NCBI GenBank assembly: GCA_013298165.1
Contig: JAAFJU010000023.1
Location: 1-46,248, forward strand
Direction: 5' to 3'
From: Synechococcales cyanobacterium bin31.maxbin.ball.101
GTDB taxonomy: Bacteria > Cyanobacteriota > Cyanobacteriia > Leptolyngbyales > Leptolyngbyaceae
Length of the DNA: 46,248 nt
Below are positions 1 to 7,644 of the stretch, piece by piece. Position numbers and translations under genes: made by a program. How positions within the stretch are numbered: position 1 is the stretch's first letter; every line of letters begins with the position of its first letter. Below the pieces are notes generated by a model. It did not search any database. It worked only from the letters and a program-made list of their open reading frames with translations, and was not told the DNA's origin.

Positions 1-543
1 CAAGTCATGATCAGAACTTAATAGGGGACTGGGGGTGACTACAGGTTGCATGACTTCGTTCACTCTTCAGGGATAACTTTAGAAATAACTGCGAATGCCT
101 ATCCGTCGATCGATCGGCTAACAGCTCAAACGGAGGCTCAAATTCATGATAAACCGCCATGAAAGCTGAAAATTGACAGTCTAGATACGTTCTAGATCGG
201 TTCTAGATCCGTTGTTTAGACGCAGGCCGAGGGTCTAGGACCGACCGGAGATCATCGCCTCTATCAAAACTGTATCGTGCCACGATTGCTTTAATGCCTA
301 AATAATATTAACCATCATTCAATGGAAAACCTGTGGAGAGTTTCATATCAGTCCCTTGGATTCAATCAGGATTTTCTTGGAAAAATAAATAAATTTAAAG
401 AAGATTAACAGAACCCCTCGATCGGCCTTGTTCTGCTAAAAACTGATCCGCTAAAAACTTATTTGAGATGCGGAACTTTTTCCGAAACCCCAACGACAAA
501 GAAGGAAGCCTAAGCAATTCCAATTTTTTAAAGGACACACTCC
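1..543. other. Intergenic leader, no gene seen
   Basis: No convincing coding frame is visible in this 543-base stretch. It contains a short run of three imperfect repeats around TTCTAGATC (about 179-211) and is AT-rich towards its right end, as expected for the promoter and leader of the gene that starts at 544. AAAGGA about 10 bases before that ATG is a plausible ribosome binding site. I cannot place -35/-10 boxes with confidence. Confidence 0.5.
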
Positions 544-1074
544 ATGAAACGCATTCTCAATCTCTCGATCGGTTTCGCAACACTCTGCGCGTTGGTCGCT
601 TCTAGTGCCGTCATTGCAGGTTCAGCTTCTGCGGCTCCCGTCAAAGGCATGGACAAAGCCTACGTCGGCGGCGGTCTTTCCGGTAGCGTCACCAATGGCG
701 GCACAGGCAGCGATGGTCTGAACTTCGGTGGTAACGTTCAAGGCCGTGCGCCGATCGCAGGCACTGGCCTCTCTGCACGCGGTACTGTGATGTTCAACGG
801 CAACAACAGTGCGGTCATCCCAGTCCTCACCTACGACATGCCCGTGGCCCCTGGTACTAACGTCTATGCAGGCGTCGGTGGCGCGTTTGTCCAGAACCAA
901 GGTGTAAATTCTCCGATCGGCACCCGTAATTCCGTCGTCCTGAACGCAGGGGTGGAAACCCAAGTGGCGAAGGGCGTGGTGGTCTACACCGACGCGAAGC
1001 TCGGCATCAACGCTTACCAAAACAGCCCTGCTTCGGCGTTGGGTCTGAGTGGTGGGGTGGGGATTCAGTTCTAG
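544..1074 (+). CDS. Small secreted glycine-rich protein, probably outer-membrane barrel-like
   Basis: A 176-residue protein I do not recognise by name. Residues 1-30 form a clear Sec signal peptide (MKR, hydrophobic core, then small residues ending near ASA-AP). The mature part is rich in Gly, Asn, Val and Ala, with alternating polar/hydrophobic stretches, and ends in GVGIQF. A C-terminal Phe after alternating residues is the usual signature of an outer-membrane beta-barrel strand. There are no Cys and no catalytic motifs. At this length it could be a small 8-stranded barrel or a periplasmic/surface protein. It stands alone, with long non-coding flanks. The start is supported by the signal peptide and the upstream AAAGGA. 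Export is well supported; the barrel assignment is inference from composition and the terminal Phe. Confidence 0.7.
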   Translation: MKRILNLSIGFATLCALVASSAVIAGSASAAPVKGMDKAYVGGGLSGSVTNGGTGSDGLNFGGNVQGRAPIAGTGLSARGTVMFNGNNSAVIPVLTYDMPVAPGTNVYAGVGGAFVQNQGVNSPIGTRNSVVLNAGVETQVAKGVVVYTDAKLGINAYQNSPASALGLSGGVGIQF

Positions 1075-1137
1075 GCGGACTTTGCTGGCGCAACGCTTCG
1101 CGAACGGCTCCGCTCAGTCCTCGACTCGGGATCTAGT

Positions 1138-1159
1138 GGGCTGAGCGGAGTCGAAGCCC
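1138..1159. repeat. Dispersed palindromic repeat (REP-like), copy 1
   Basis: A 22-base copy of the GGGCTGAGCGGAGTCGAAGC type sequence lies in the gap between the secreted protein and pdhB. A related truncated piece (GGCTCCGCTCAGTCCTCGACTC) sits just upstream at about 1106-1127 in the opposite sense, so the two can pair as a hairpin. The same unit recurs at 2347-2368, 2551-2572 and 44805-44935. The rest of the 1075-1341 gap shows no gene. Confidence 0.75.
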
Positions 1160-1341
1160 ACGACTGGGAATTAAGTCTCTGATGAATGTTCTCTGACGAT
1201 TGTTGACTGATGATTGTTGCAAGTGCGCCGTGGGCGGATCTGAAGTGTGATCCGACTGCGGCGCTTTCTAATTGTCCCCTCGTCCTTTAGTATTATTAGT
1301 TGGCAATCCAGACCGCGAGCTTAATTCGGATAGAGGACGCA

Positions 1342-2319
1342 ATGGCAGAGACGCTTTTATTCAACGCACTTCGTGAAGCGATCGATGAGGAAATGGCTCG
1401 CGACCAGACGGTTTACGTGCTGGGTGAGGACGTCGGACAGTACGGCGGATCCTACAAGGTGACGAAGGATTTGTATGACAAGTATGGCGAATTTCGGCTG
1501 CTCGATACGCCGATCGCTGAAAACAGTTTCACGGGGATGGCCGTCGGGTCCGCGATGACGGGCTTACGTCCGATCATCGAAGGCATGAACATGGGGTTCT
1601 TGCTCCTCGCCTTTAACCAAATCGCCAACAATGCCGGGATGTTGCGCTACACCTCCGGCGGGAACTTCAAGATTCCCATGGTGATCAGAGGTCCGGGCGG
1701 GGTGGGTCGTCAGCTTGGGGCGGAGCATTCCCAGCGTCTTGAGACCTATTTCCAGGCAGTACCAGGATTAAAAATCGTCGCTTGTTCGACGCCACGCAAT
1801 GCCAAGGGTTTGCTCAAAGCCGCGATTCGGGATGATAATCCGGTGCTGTTTTTTGAGCATGTGCTGCTGTACAACCTGAAGGAAGATTTGCCTGAGGGTG
1901 AGTACATTTGCGCATTGGATAAAGCTGAGATTGTGCGTCCGGGGAAGGATGTGACGATTTTGACCTATTCCAGAATGCGCTATCACGTTCAGCAGGCGCT
2001 GAAGGATATTGAGGCGTTGGGCTTTGATCCGGAAGTGATTGATTTGATTTCGCTGAAGCCGTTGGATTTTGACACGATCGGTGAATCCATCAAGAAAACC
2101 CATCGCGTGTTGATTGTCGAGGAAGGCATGAAGACGGGTGGTATTGGTGCGGAGTTGATTGCTTCGATTAACGATCGGTTCTTCGATGAGTTAGATGCAC
2201 CTGTGATTCGGTTGTCGTCGCAGGACATTCCGACGCCTTATAACGGTTTGCTGGAAAATCTGACGATCGTGCAGTCGCCGCAGATCGTGGAAGCCGTGCA
2301 GAAGTTGATGAATCGGTAG
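1342..2319 (+). CDS. pdhB: Pyruvate dehydrogenase E1 component, beta subunit
   Basis: A 325-residue transketolase-like protein. With the E1 alpha subunit it forms the thiamine-diphosphate-dependent decarboxylase that feeds acetyl-CoA synthesis. The N-terminus ([17 protein letters not shown]) and the blocks [27 protein letters not shown] (containing the Glu that activates TPP) and [13 protein letters not shown] are characteristic of cyanobacterial and plastid PdhB. The length matches the usual ~325-327. An in-frame TTG at 1300 is open, but the ATG at 1342 is preceded by GAGG at a good distance and gives the standard family N-terminus, so I start there. The alpha subunit gene is not adjacent, which is common in cyanobacteria. 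The gene is followed by a cluster of palindromic repeats rather than a simple terminator. Confidence 0.95.
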   Translation: MAETLLFNALREAIDEEMARDQTVYVLGEDVGQYGGSYKVTKDLYDKYGEFRLLDTPIAENSFTGMAVGSAMTGLRPIIEGMNMGFLLLAFNQIANNAGMLRYTSGGNFKIPMVIRGPGGVGRQLGAEHSQRLETYFQAVPGLKIVACSTPRNAKGLLKAAIRDDNPVLFFEHVLLYNLKEDLPEGEYICALDKAEIVRPGKDVTILTYSRMRYHVQQALKDIEALGFDPEVIDLISLKPLDFDTIGESIKKTHRVLIVEEGMKTGGIGAELIASINDRFFDELDAPVIRLSSQDIPTPYNGLLENLTIVQSPQIVEAVQKLMNR

Positions 2320-2327
2320 GACGGAGA

Positions 2328-2572
2328 TTTTTGGTCTGCGTTTTCCGGGCTTCGACTCCGCTCAGCCCTCTAGAATTCCGCTCAGCCCTCTAGAAATTAG
2401 GGGGCTTTTTGGTCTGCGTTTTCCGGGCTAGTCCTTACGGACGTAAACTACGACTTCGCTCAGCCCTCTAGAGTTGTCCCGGTGAGCTGAATCGTTCTAT
2501 TGCATTGCATTGCATCAGCAATGCCCAGTCCCTAAAACCATTATCCCCGTGGGCTGAGCGGAGTCGAAGCCC
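2328..2572. repeat. Repeat cluster after pdhB: two 24-bp direct repeats plus REP-like palindromes
   Basis: A perfect 24-base direct repeat (2328-2351 and 2406-2429, core GGTCTGCGTTTTCCGGGCT) carries copies of the GGCTTCGACTCCGCTCAGCC palindromic unit: complete at 2347-2368, partial at 2374-2393, and interrupted by a foreign segment at 2425-2467. A further complete copy lies in reverse sense at 2551-2572. An ATTGC tandem run lies at about 2499-2514. Copies in opposite orientation could fold into long hairpins and may end transcription between the convergent pdhB and the gene at 2582-3115. Confidence 0.75.
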
Positions 2573-2581
2573 GAACATCAC

Positions 2582-3115
2582 TTACAAACTCTTCGCCGCC
2601 AAAATCGCCCAACTATCCACCAACGCCAAAAACCCCGTCAACACCAACAAAAACAGATACATCCAAGGCTGAGACAACGGTTTCACATCTTTTGTGTCAA
2701 TACTCGTGCGCTCCTCAACCACCTTCACCAACCGCGCAAACCCCGCCACCCGCATCGGCAACAAAAACCCTTTTTCCGCGCCTTTCTCATCCTCACTCAC
2801 AAAGTAATACACCAACCCACCCTGCCCCGTACTCCGCGCCCGCAAATCCTTCACCTTCGCCCAATCCAGTTGCCACCCCTTACGGAACGGAAACCAAGCC
2901 GGATAGGTCACTTGAATCTGGGTCTCATCCACCAAAACCCGCTCACAAAGCGCACCATACAGACCGACAAAGCCGATCGCAATACCTACCCACAACCATT
3001 CACTGGAAATCGCCGCCTGCGTCGCCGTCGCCAGATAGGGCAACGGCACCGTCAACGCCAAATACAAACTCAACAACGTAAACCGAACCAACGGCGACAA
3101 ATTAAATCGAGTCAT
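2582..3115 (-). CDS. Conserved cyanobacterial-type membrane protein, function unknown
   Basis: A 177-residue integral membrane protein. Two hydrophobic segments lie near the N-terminus (about 10-30 and 38-58) and one near the C-terminus (about 148-172). Between them is a soluble block of about 85 residues with alternating beta character, Trp/aromatic residues and a YYFVSEDEKG turn, which looks like a PH-like or YcxB-like domain set between membrane hairpins. I know no function for it. It is the last of three minus-strand genes, 11 bases after the LD-carboxypeptidase stop, so it is probably co-transcribed with that gene and the DUF3288 gene. The start ATG at 3115 leads directly into a plausible N-terminal anchor. 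The topology is inferred from hydrophobicity by eye. Confidence 0.75.
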   Translation of the reverse strand: MTRFNLSPLVRFTLLSLYLALTVPLPYLATATQAAISSEWLWVGIAIGFVGLYGALCERVLVDETQIQVTYPAWFPFRKGWQLDWAKVKDLRARSTGQGGLVYYFVSEDEKGAEKGFLLPMRVAGFARLVKVVEERTSIDTKDVKPLSQPWMYLFLLVLTGFLALVDSWAILAAKSL

Positions 3116-3126
3116 ACTTATTACTT

Positions 3127-4056
3127 CTAAACTCTAAATTCTAAATTCCCACGTCCCCCATCCAGCCGAACCTCAACGCCCACAGGCAGCGCTGCATTTT
3201 CGCCTTCATGACCAAAGGGTAAATCCGCCACGATCGGAATGTTCAAATCCATCAGCCGATCGCGCAACATTTCTTCAATGCTCAAACTAGGATAACCCTC
3301 CGGCGGCTCGCAGGAACTAAAGCGCCCCAAGGCAATCCCAGCAACTTGACTCAACGCACCCGACATTCGCCACTGCGTCAACATCCGATCGAGCCGATAG
3401 GGCGCTTCCCCCACATCCTCCAACGCCAAAATGACACCCTTCAAATCCGGTTGGTAAGCCGTATTCAACAAATGCGTCGCCACCGTCAGGTTCGCAGGCA
3501 ACAGTAATCCTGTCACCGAACCACCGTTCCAACCCTGGCCCTGCAACGGCGAAATCTCATGCCGCTCTACCCAATCAAACAATCGTGCCTGACTCGACTG
3601 CGGCTCATCGCCCAGGGTCGTCAACACCGGACCATGCACCCCCGAAATCCCCCGACAGGCGAACCCCCACAGCAAACTCGTCACATCCGAAAAACCAATC
3701 AGCCACTTAGGTTTAATCAAAACAGTTTGGGTTCGATTGGATCCCAACGCTTCCATCGGCATCGGCCAATCTTCCAACAGCCGAGCCGCACCCCAACCGC
3801 CGCGAATACAGAGAATGCCGTCGCAGTTTGGATCCTTGAGTGCGGTGGCGAACTGCTGTCTCCGGCCTGCATCGGTCCCAGCCAGATAGCCATAGCGATC
3901 GTCCCAGCCCTCCGCCAGCCGCACCTCATAGCCCCGCGATCGCCAGAGATCCAATCCCGGCTGAAAGGCAGCCGGATCCCGCACGGCCCCACTTGGGGCG
4001 ATCGCGTAAAGCAATGCACCCGGTTTTAACATCGGGGGAATTTGGCAGGTTTTCAT
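3127..4056 (-). CDS. ldcA: LD-carboxypeptidase (peptidase family S66, LdcA-like)
   Basis: A 309-residue muramoyltetrapeptide carboxypeptidase, which removes the terminal D-Ala from L,D-linked murein tetrapeptides during cytoplasmic peptidoglycan recycling. The family's Ser-Glu-His triad is visible: Ser123 in the nucleophile elbow IGFSDVTSLLW, Glu213 in VILALEDVGEAPYRLDRML, and His283 in FGHEGENAALPVG. The N-terminal LKPGALLYAIAPSGAV block and the CIRGGWGAARLLEDW block are also typical. Length is normal. It overlaps nothing: 6 bases separate it from the upstream DUF3288 gene and 11 from the downstream membrane protein, so the three look like one operon. A second murein-recycling gene, anmK, lies at the other end of the window but is not linked. 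Confidence 0.92.
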   Translation of the reverse strand: MKTCQIPPMLKPGALLYAIAPSGAVRDPAAFQPGLDLWRSRGYEVRLAEGWDDRYGYLAGTDAGRRQQFATALKDPNCDGILCIRGGWGAARLLEDWPMPMEALGSNRTQTVLIKPKWLIGFSDVTSLLWGFACRGISGVHGPVLTTLGDEPQSSQARLFDWVERHEISPLQGQGWNGGSVTGLLLPANLTVATHLLNTAYQPDLKGVILALEDVGEAPYRLDRMLTQWRMSGALSQVAGIALGRFSSCEPPEGYPSLSIEEMLRDRLMDLNIPIVADLPFGHEGENAALPVGVEVRLDGGRGNLEFRV

Positions 4057-4062
4057 CCGACT

Positions 4063-4353
4063 CTAGCTCCAGTCTTCCTGTTCACGACGAGCGCGGACCG
4101 TATAGAGCCGCATACTATTATGCAACTCCCGCGTCTTTTCAAAAAGCTGCTCTTCCGTCAACTGCCATCTCGCCAACGCCTGATCCAAGTCCTTTTGGAT
4201 GTCACGAGCGCCAGGAAAACCCCGATAGCGGATCTTGAGGCGGGCGAGTTCGGCGAGGTTGAGGTCCGTGGGATCGCCAGACATGATGGTGTTGACGATT
4301 TGGCGATCGCTCCCGTAGAGCGGATGTTGTTGTTCGCGTCGTTCTGTAGTCAT
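4063..4353 (-). CDS. DUF3288-type small cyanobacterial protein
   Basis: A 96-residue soluble protein with QQHPLYGSDRQIVNTIMSGDPTDLNLAELARLKIRYRGFPGAR near the N-terminus and a charged helical second half. The QHPLY..DR.IV motif and length match what I know as the cyanobacterial DUF3288 family, whose function is unknown. It has no signal peptide, membrane segment or Cys. It is the first gene of a tight minus-strand group: its stop lies 6 bases before the LD-carboxypeptidase start. The family name is from memory of the motif; function cannot be inferred. Confidence 0.8.
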   Translation of the reverse strand: MTTERREQQHPLYGSDRQIVNTIMSGDPTDLNLAELARLKIRYRGFPGARDIQKDLDQALARWQLTEEQLFEKTRELHNSMRLYTVRARREQEDWS

Positions 4354-4439
4354 AGTAATAAGCCTTTAGGGAAATTGTGAATGTAGAGAATTTCCACCGT
4401 GCTAGTGTACCCCGTTACGATCGTTTACACAGCCGTAGA

Positions 4440-4847
4440 TCAATTTTGTTGGTACAAAATCAGTCGATTGTCATCGGGATCAAATGCATAGATTTCCCGC
4501 CCGTGGGAGGGAGTCATGATTTCTCCGGGTGGCGGATACCCCAGGGTAGAGACCAGTTCGATCGCTGCTTCCAGATCGTCCACTTGAAAACAGAGGGATA
4601 AGCTCGAACGGCTACCAGGTTGGGGGGCTTTAGGTTGGTAGAGACCGATCGTCAAGCCCGCAAGCTGAAACTCGGCGTAGATCAGATTGTCAGGGTTTCC
4701 GGGTTTTGTCAGGGTTCGATCGGGAGCTTTTCCGAGAAGCTGCTGGTAAAAATCGCAGGATTTGGCGAAGTCTTGGGGGGCGATCGTGATCCAGGCCCGT
4801 TGGTAGTGGAGGGCTGGGGTCTGAGAAGGCGGGTTTTGAGAGATCAT
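4440..4847 (-). CDS. VOC-superfamily (glyoxalase/bleomycin-resistance fold) protein
   Basis: A 135-residue protein with the two beta-alpha-beta-beta-beta modules of the vicinal oxygen chelate superfamily: RAWITIAPQDFAKSCDFYQQLLGKAP at the start, and LCFQVDDLEAAIELVSTLG followed by IYAFDPDDNRLILYQ at the end. The DPDDN block and the preceding helix are the standard C-terminal signature. The usual metal ligands are only partly evident: there is no His at the first strand position, so this may be a non-metal or divergent VOC member. The substrate cannot be told. It stands 86 bases upstream of the DUF3288 gene on the same strand and is divergent from the aminotransferase at 4939. Confidence 0.85.
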   Translation of the reverse strand: MISQNPPSQTPALHYQRAWITIAPQDFAKSCDFYQQLLGKAPDRTLTKPGNPDNLIYAEFQLAGLTIGLYQPKAPQPGSRSSLSLCFQVDDLEAAIELVSTLGYPPPGEIMTPSHGREIYAFDPDDNRLILYQQN

Positions 4848-4938
4848 AGAACAGGTTTGTAATTTGGGGTGTTGTTAACGCTACATTAGGCCGATAATAA
4901 ACAACATTCGAGTTTAAGTCTTGGTGAGTTTTGGAATT

Positions 4939-6102
4939 ATGAAGCTGGCAGCACGAATTGGACAAGTTACGCCGTCGATGACTTTGGCGATCGATGCGAA
5001 AGCGAAAGCGATGAAGCGAGAAGGGGTGGATATTTGTAGCTTCAGTGCGGGGGAGCCGGATTTCGATACGCCCAAGCACATTAAAGATGCCGCAATCAAT
5101 GCCCTCGAAACCGGGAAAACTCGCTACGGCCCTGCGGCAGGTGAGCCAGGACTGCGAGAGGCGATCGCCCATAAGCTGCAACAGGACAACAAGCTGGACT
5201 ACAAGGCTGAAAACATCGTAGTGACGAACGGCGGCAAGCATTCGCTGTTTAACATTTTCCTGGCATTACTGAATGAAGGCGATGAGGTGATCATTCCGGC
5301 TCCCTTTTGGGTGAGTTATCCGGAGATGGTGAAGCTGGCGACGGGGACTCCGGTGATTGTCCATACGACACCGGAAGCACGCTATAAAATTACGCCGGAG
5401 CAGTTGCGGCAGGCCATCACACCCAGAACTCGGGTGTTGATTATGAATTCGCCCTCGAATCCGACGGGCATGGTTTACAGCCCCGATGAATTACGATCGA
5501 TCGCTGACATTGCGATTGAGCATGACTTGATTGTGGTGTCGGATGAGATCTATGAAAAGCTGCTCTATGACGGCACGCAGCAAATGAGCATTGGGGCGGT
5601 GAGTCCTGAGATGTTCGATCGGACCATTATTAGCAATGGCTTTGCGAAGGGCTATTCGATGACGGGTTGGCGCATTGGGTATGTGGCGGCTCCGTTGAAT
5701 GTGATTAAGGCAGTGACGACCATTCAAAGTCAAAGTACTTCTAATGTCTGTACGTTTGCGCAGTATGGGGCGATCGCGGCATTAGAGGGATCTCAGGACT
5801 GTGTGCAGGAGATGCTGACGGCCTTTACGGCTCGTCGTCAGGGCATGTATGACTTGGTGAATAGAACGCCGGGACTGTCTTGTCTCAAACCCGATGGAGC
5901 ATTTTATATGTTTATTAATATTAGTAAAACGGGATTGGGTTCATTGGAGTTTTGCGATCGGCTTCTAACCAATCATCATGTGGCGTTAATTCCGGGGGTT
6001 GCCTTTGGGGCGGATGACCATGTGCGGGCGTCCTATGCCACCAATATGGAGACGATCGAACGAGGGATGGAACGGATTGGTCAGTTTGTGCGATCGATTT
6101 AA
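4939..6102 (+). CDS. aspC: Aspartate aminotransferase-type PLP enzyme (class I)
   Basis: A 387-residue fold-type I aminotransferase, most like the aspartate/prephenate-type (class I, AAT-I beta/gamma) enzymes that make aspartate from oxaloacetate and glutamate. Visible residues: [10 protein letters not shown] (N-terminal lid), Asn174 in SPSNPTG, Asp202 and Tyr205 in [10 protein letters not shown], the Schiff-base Lys237 in [17 protein letters not shown], and the carboxylate-binding Arg363 in [12 protein letters not shown] (4921) and GTG (4924) are open in frame upstream, but ATG at 4939 gives the family N-terminus [13 protein letters not shown]. Enzyme class is certain. Exact substrate preference (aspartate versus prephenate or another dicarboxylic acid) cannot be settled by eye. 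Confidence 0.9.
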   Translation: MKLAARIGQVTPSMTLAIDAKAKAMKREGVDICSFSAGEPDFDTPKHIKDAAINALETGKTRYGPAAGEPGLREAIAHKLQQDNKLDYKAENIVVTNGGKHSLFNIFLALLNEGDEVIIPAPFWVSYPEMVKLATGTPVIVHTTPEARYKITPEQLRQAITPRTRVLIMNSPSNPTGMVYSPDELRSIADIAIEHDLIVVSDEIYEKLLYDGTQQMSIGAVSPEMFDRTIISNGFAKGYSMTGWRIGYVAAPLNVIKAVTTIQSQSTSNVCTFAQYGAIAALEGSQDCVQEMLTAFTARRQGMYDLVNRTPGLSCLKPDGAFYMFINISKTGLGSLEFCDRLLTNHHVALIPGVAFGADDHVRASYATNMETIERGMERIGQFVRSI

Positions 6103-6148
6103 TGAGTTTGATTTAATGGGTTTGATTTAGATTGGGTCTTAAATCAGG

Positions 6149-7156
6149 CTATGAAGTTCGAGATAACAGCCTTTCTAATTTTTCATAGGAGGACAGTTCT
6201 GGATGGAGTTTTGGCCAACGTTGAATGAGGAGGTTGGCTGAATCTTGGTCTAGGCTCCAATCAGGGCGATCGATCGTCAAAGGAACAATATCCGGCTGGA
6301 TCTGATTAAAGTAGACCCAGCCGAACACTTGAGGAAATTGCGCCAACTCTCGAATGGCTTGGGTCAGCCATTGCTGTTGTTGCTGCGGTGACGCATTGAC
6401 TCCAACTTCCGCAATTAAAACAGGTTTGCCCCAAGGCTTAAATGCCCTAGCTTTTTGCTGCATCAATCGAGTGAAGGACGGTAACGTTTGTGCGCCATCG
6501 GGATGCCATTCCGGGGTGGCATAGATCGAAATCCCAACGATATCCACAACATCATTTCCGGGCCAATATTCGACGGCATTGGCATTACCTGCAGGCGACC
6601 AAACCCAAAGAATATTATTAACTCCTAATTGTTTAGCCCGATCGAATAGATACCGATAAGCCGCAATATAGGCTTTCGCATTTGCCACACTCCAGGGATA
6701 TTGCCCCACCATTTCCATTTCATGGCCCCAACGCAGTAAAATGGGTTTCGGTGAATGAATTTGAATGGTTTTAAAACAGCGATCGATCGTCGCATCGTAT
6801 CGTCCAGCGACAATATCTTGGAGTAATGTCGCATCAGTCATTTTGTTCCAATTCCAAGGCCAAGACTCCAAAGAAATCATGGCAATCCGCTGATTATCTT
6901 GAGCCTGTTTGAGTGCTTGTCTTAATTCGATCGCATTGTCGAGTCGCCAAGTTACAAAATGGTGCTCTAACGTCACCACGGGGGATTGAGCAATGGATTG
7001 CACCGTCTGGGGCTTAAAGGTTTGGGAGGGATCATACACACCTAAGAGTGCCTGTGCTGGACGACTACTGTACAACATGATGACTAGGATGATCACTGCG
7101 ATCGCCAAAGCGAACCACTTAATCTGTTTACTCCATTTCGCTGATAATGACATCAT
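6149..7156 (-). CDS. Membrane-anchored glycoside hydrolase family 26-like protein
   Basis: A 335-residue protein with a short basic N-terminus, a hydrophobic anchor or uncleaved signal (about residues 14-30), and a TIM-barrel-type domain. GH26 hallmarks: LRWGHEMEM with His145-Glu146 (acid/base, as in the mannanase H-E pair), and VLIAEVGVN with Glu250 (nucleophile) at the end of a later strand. WVWSPAGN and the aromatic SLESWPWNW fit the substrate cleft. GH26 enzymes cut beta-mannans or mixed-linkage beta-glucans. The gene is divergent from a processive GT2 and its TPR-barrel partner, so it probably trims or edits the polymer made by that synthase. A 5' stub of a second copy lies at 10766-10954. 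Whether it is catalytically active and on what polymer is inference. Confidence 0.82.
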   Translation of the reverse strand: MMSLSAKWSKQIKWFALAIAVIILVIMLYSSRPAQALLGVYDPSQTFKPQTVQSIAQSPVVTLEHHFVTWRLDNAIELRQALKQAQDNQRIAMISLESWPWNWNKMTDATLLQDIVAGRYDATIDRCFKTIQIHSPKPILLRWGHEMEMVGQYPWSVANAKAYIAAYRYLFDRAKQLGVNNILWVWSPAGNANAVEYWPGNDVVDIVGISIYATPEWHPDGAQTLPSFTRLMQQKARAFKPWGKPVLIAEVGVNASPQQQQQWLTQAIRELAQFPQVFGWVYFNQIQPDIVPLTIDRPDWSLDQDSANLLIQRWPKLHPELSSYEKLERLLSRTS

Positions 7157-7644
7157 CGTCGTTTACGTATAGTTGTCCAACAAAACACTAATCGACCTTC
7201 ATACTAGCAAAACGCTAAGATTTTCTGTTCATTCTGGACAAGATATCAGGAAATTGATATTTCCCAATCAGCATTATTTTCATCTTCATACTTCTGCACT
7301 ATTTCTCCCTTTACCGACCCTTAGTCAACAGATGCCCTGTCCTAGGACGTAGGTTCAATGCCTCATTAATCTACCATATGAGACTAGTATTCACTCGCTG
7401 AGTCACGATTCACTGCTTAATAATCAAGTGTCTATTAAATCTATTAATAGTGAGAAACATTCTGAGTCGTCATGATTCTATAGTGACATGAACCTTGGTG
7501 ATTTAAGCCTTATTTTCATGTCGTTGATGAAACAGATATTGTTAGAGAAATTGTTCTCAGACTGTATTTTTTAATCACGCCTAGTTCAGATTTTCAGATG
7601 CTTCTACCAGTTCATTCTTTCACCTGAACCTGGTTACTATTAAT
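7157..7644. promoter_or_regulatory. Divergent intergenic control region of GH26 and GT2 copy 1, with dyad at 7545-7558
   Basis: A 488-base AT-rich gap between divergent genes. It holds an inverted repeat GAGAA-ATTG-TTCTC at 7545-7558, 86 bases before the GT2 ATG. The equivalent place before the second GT2 gene (11272-11285) holds GAGAAC-AA-GTTCTC at 84 bases, while most surrounding sequence differs. A second dyad, CTATTAA-N5-TTAATAG, lies at 7432-7450. The stretch CAGATGCTTCTACCAG (about 7595-7612) is also shared with the second copy (CGGATGCTTCTACCAG). These are probably operator and leader elements. I see no gene in the gap. Confidence 0.5.

Noticed and set aside
3559-4029. 156-residue plus-strand frame opposite the LD-carboxypeptidase
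   Set aside because: Pro/Arg/His-rich antisense shadow of a gene with an intact catalytic triad.
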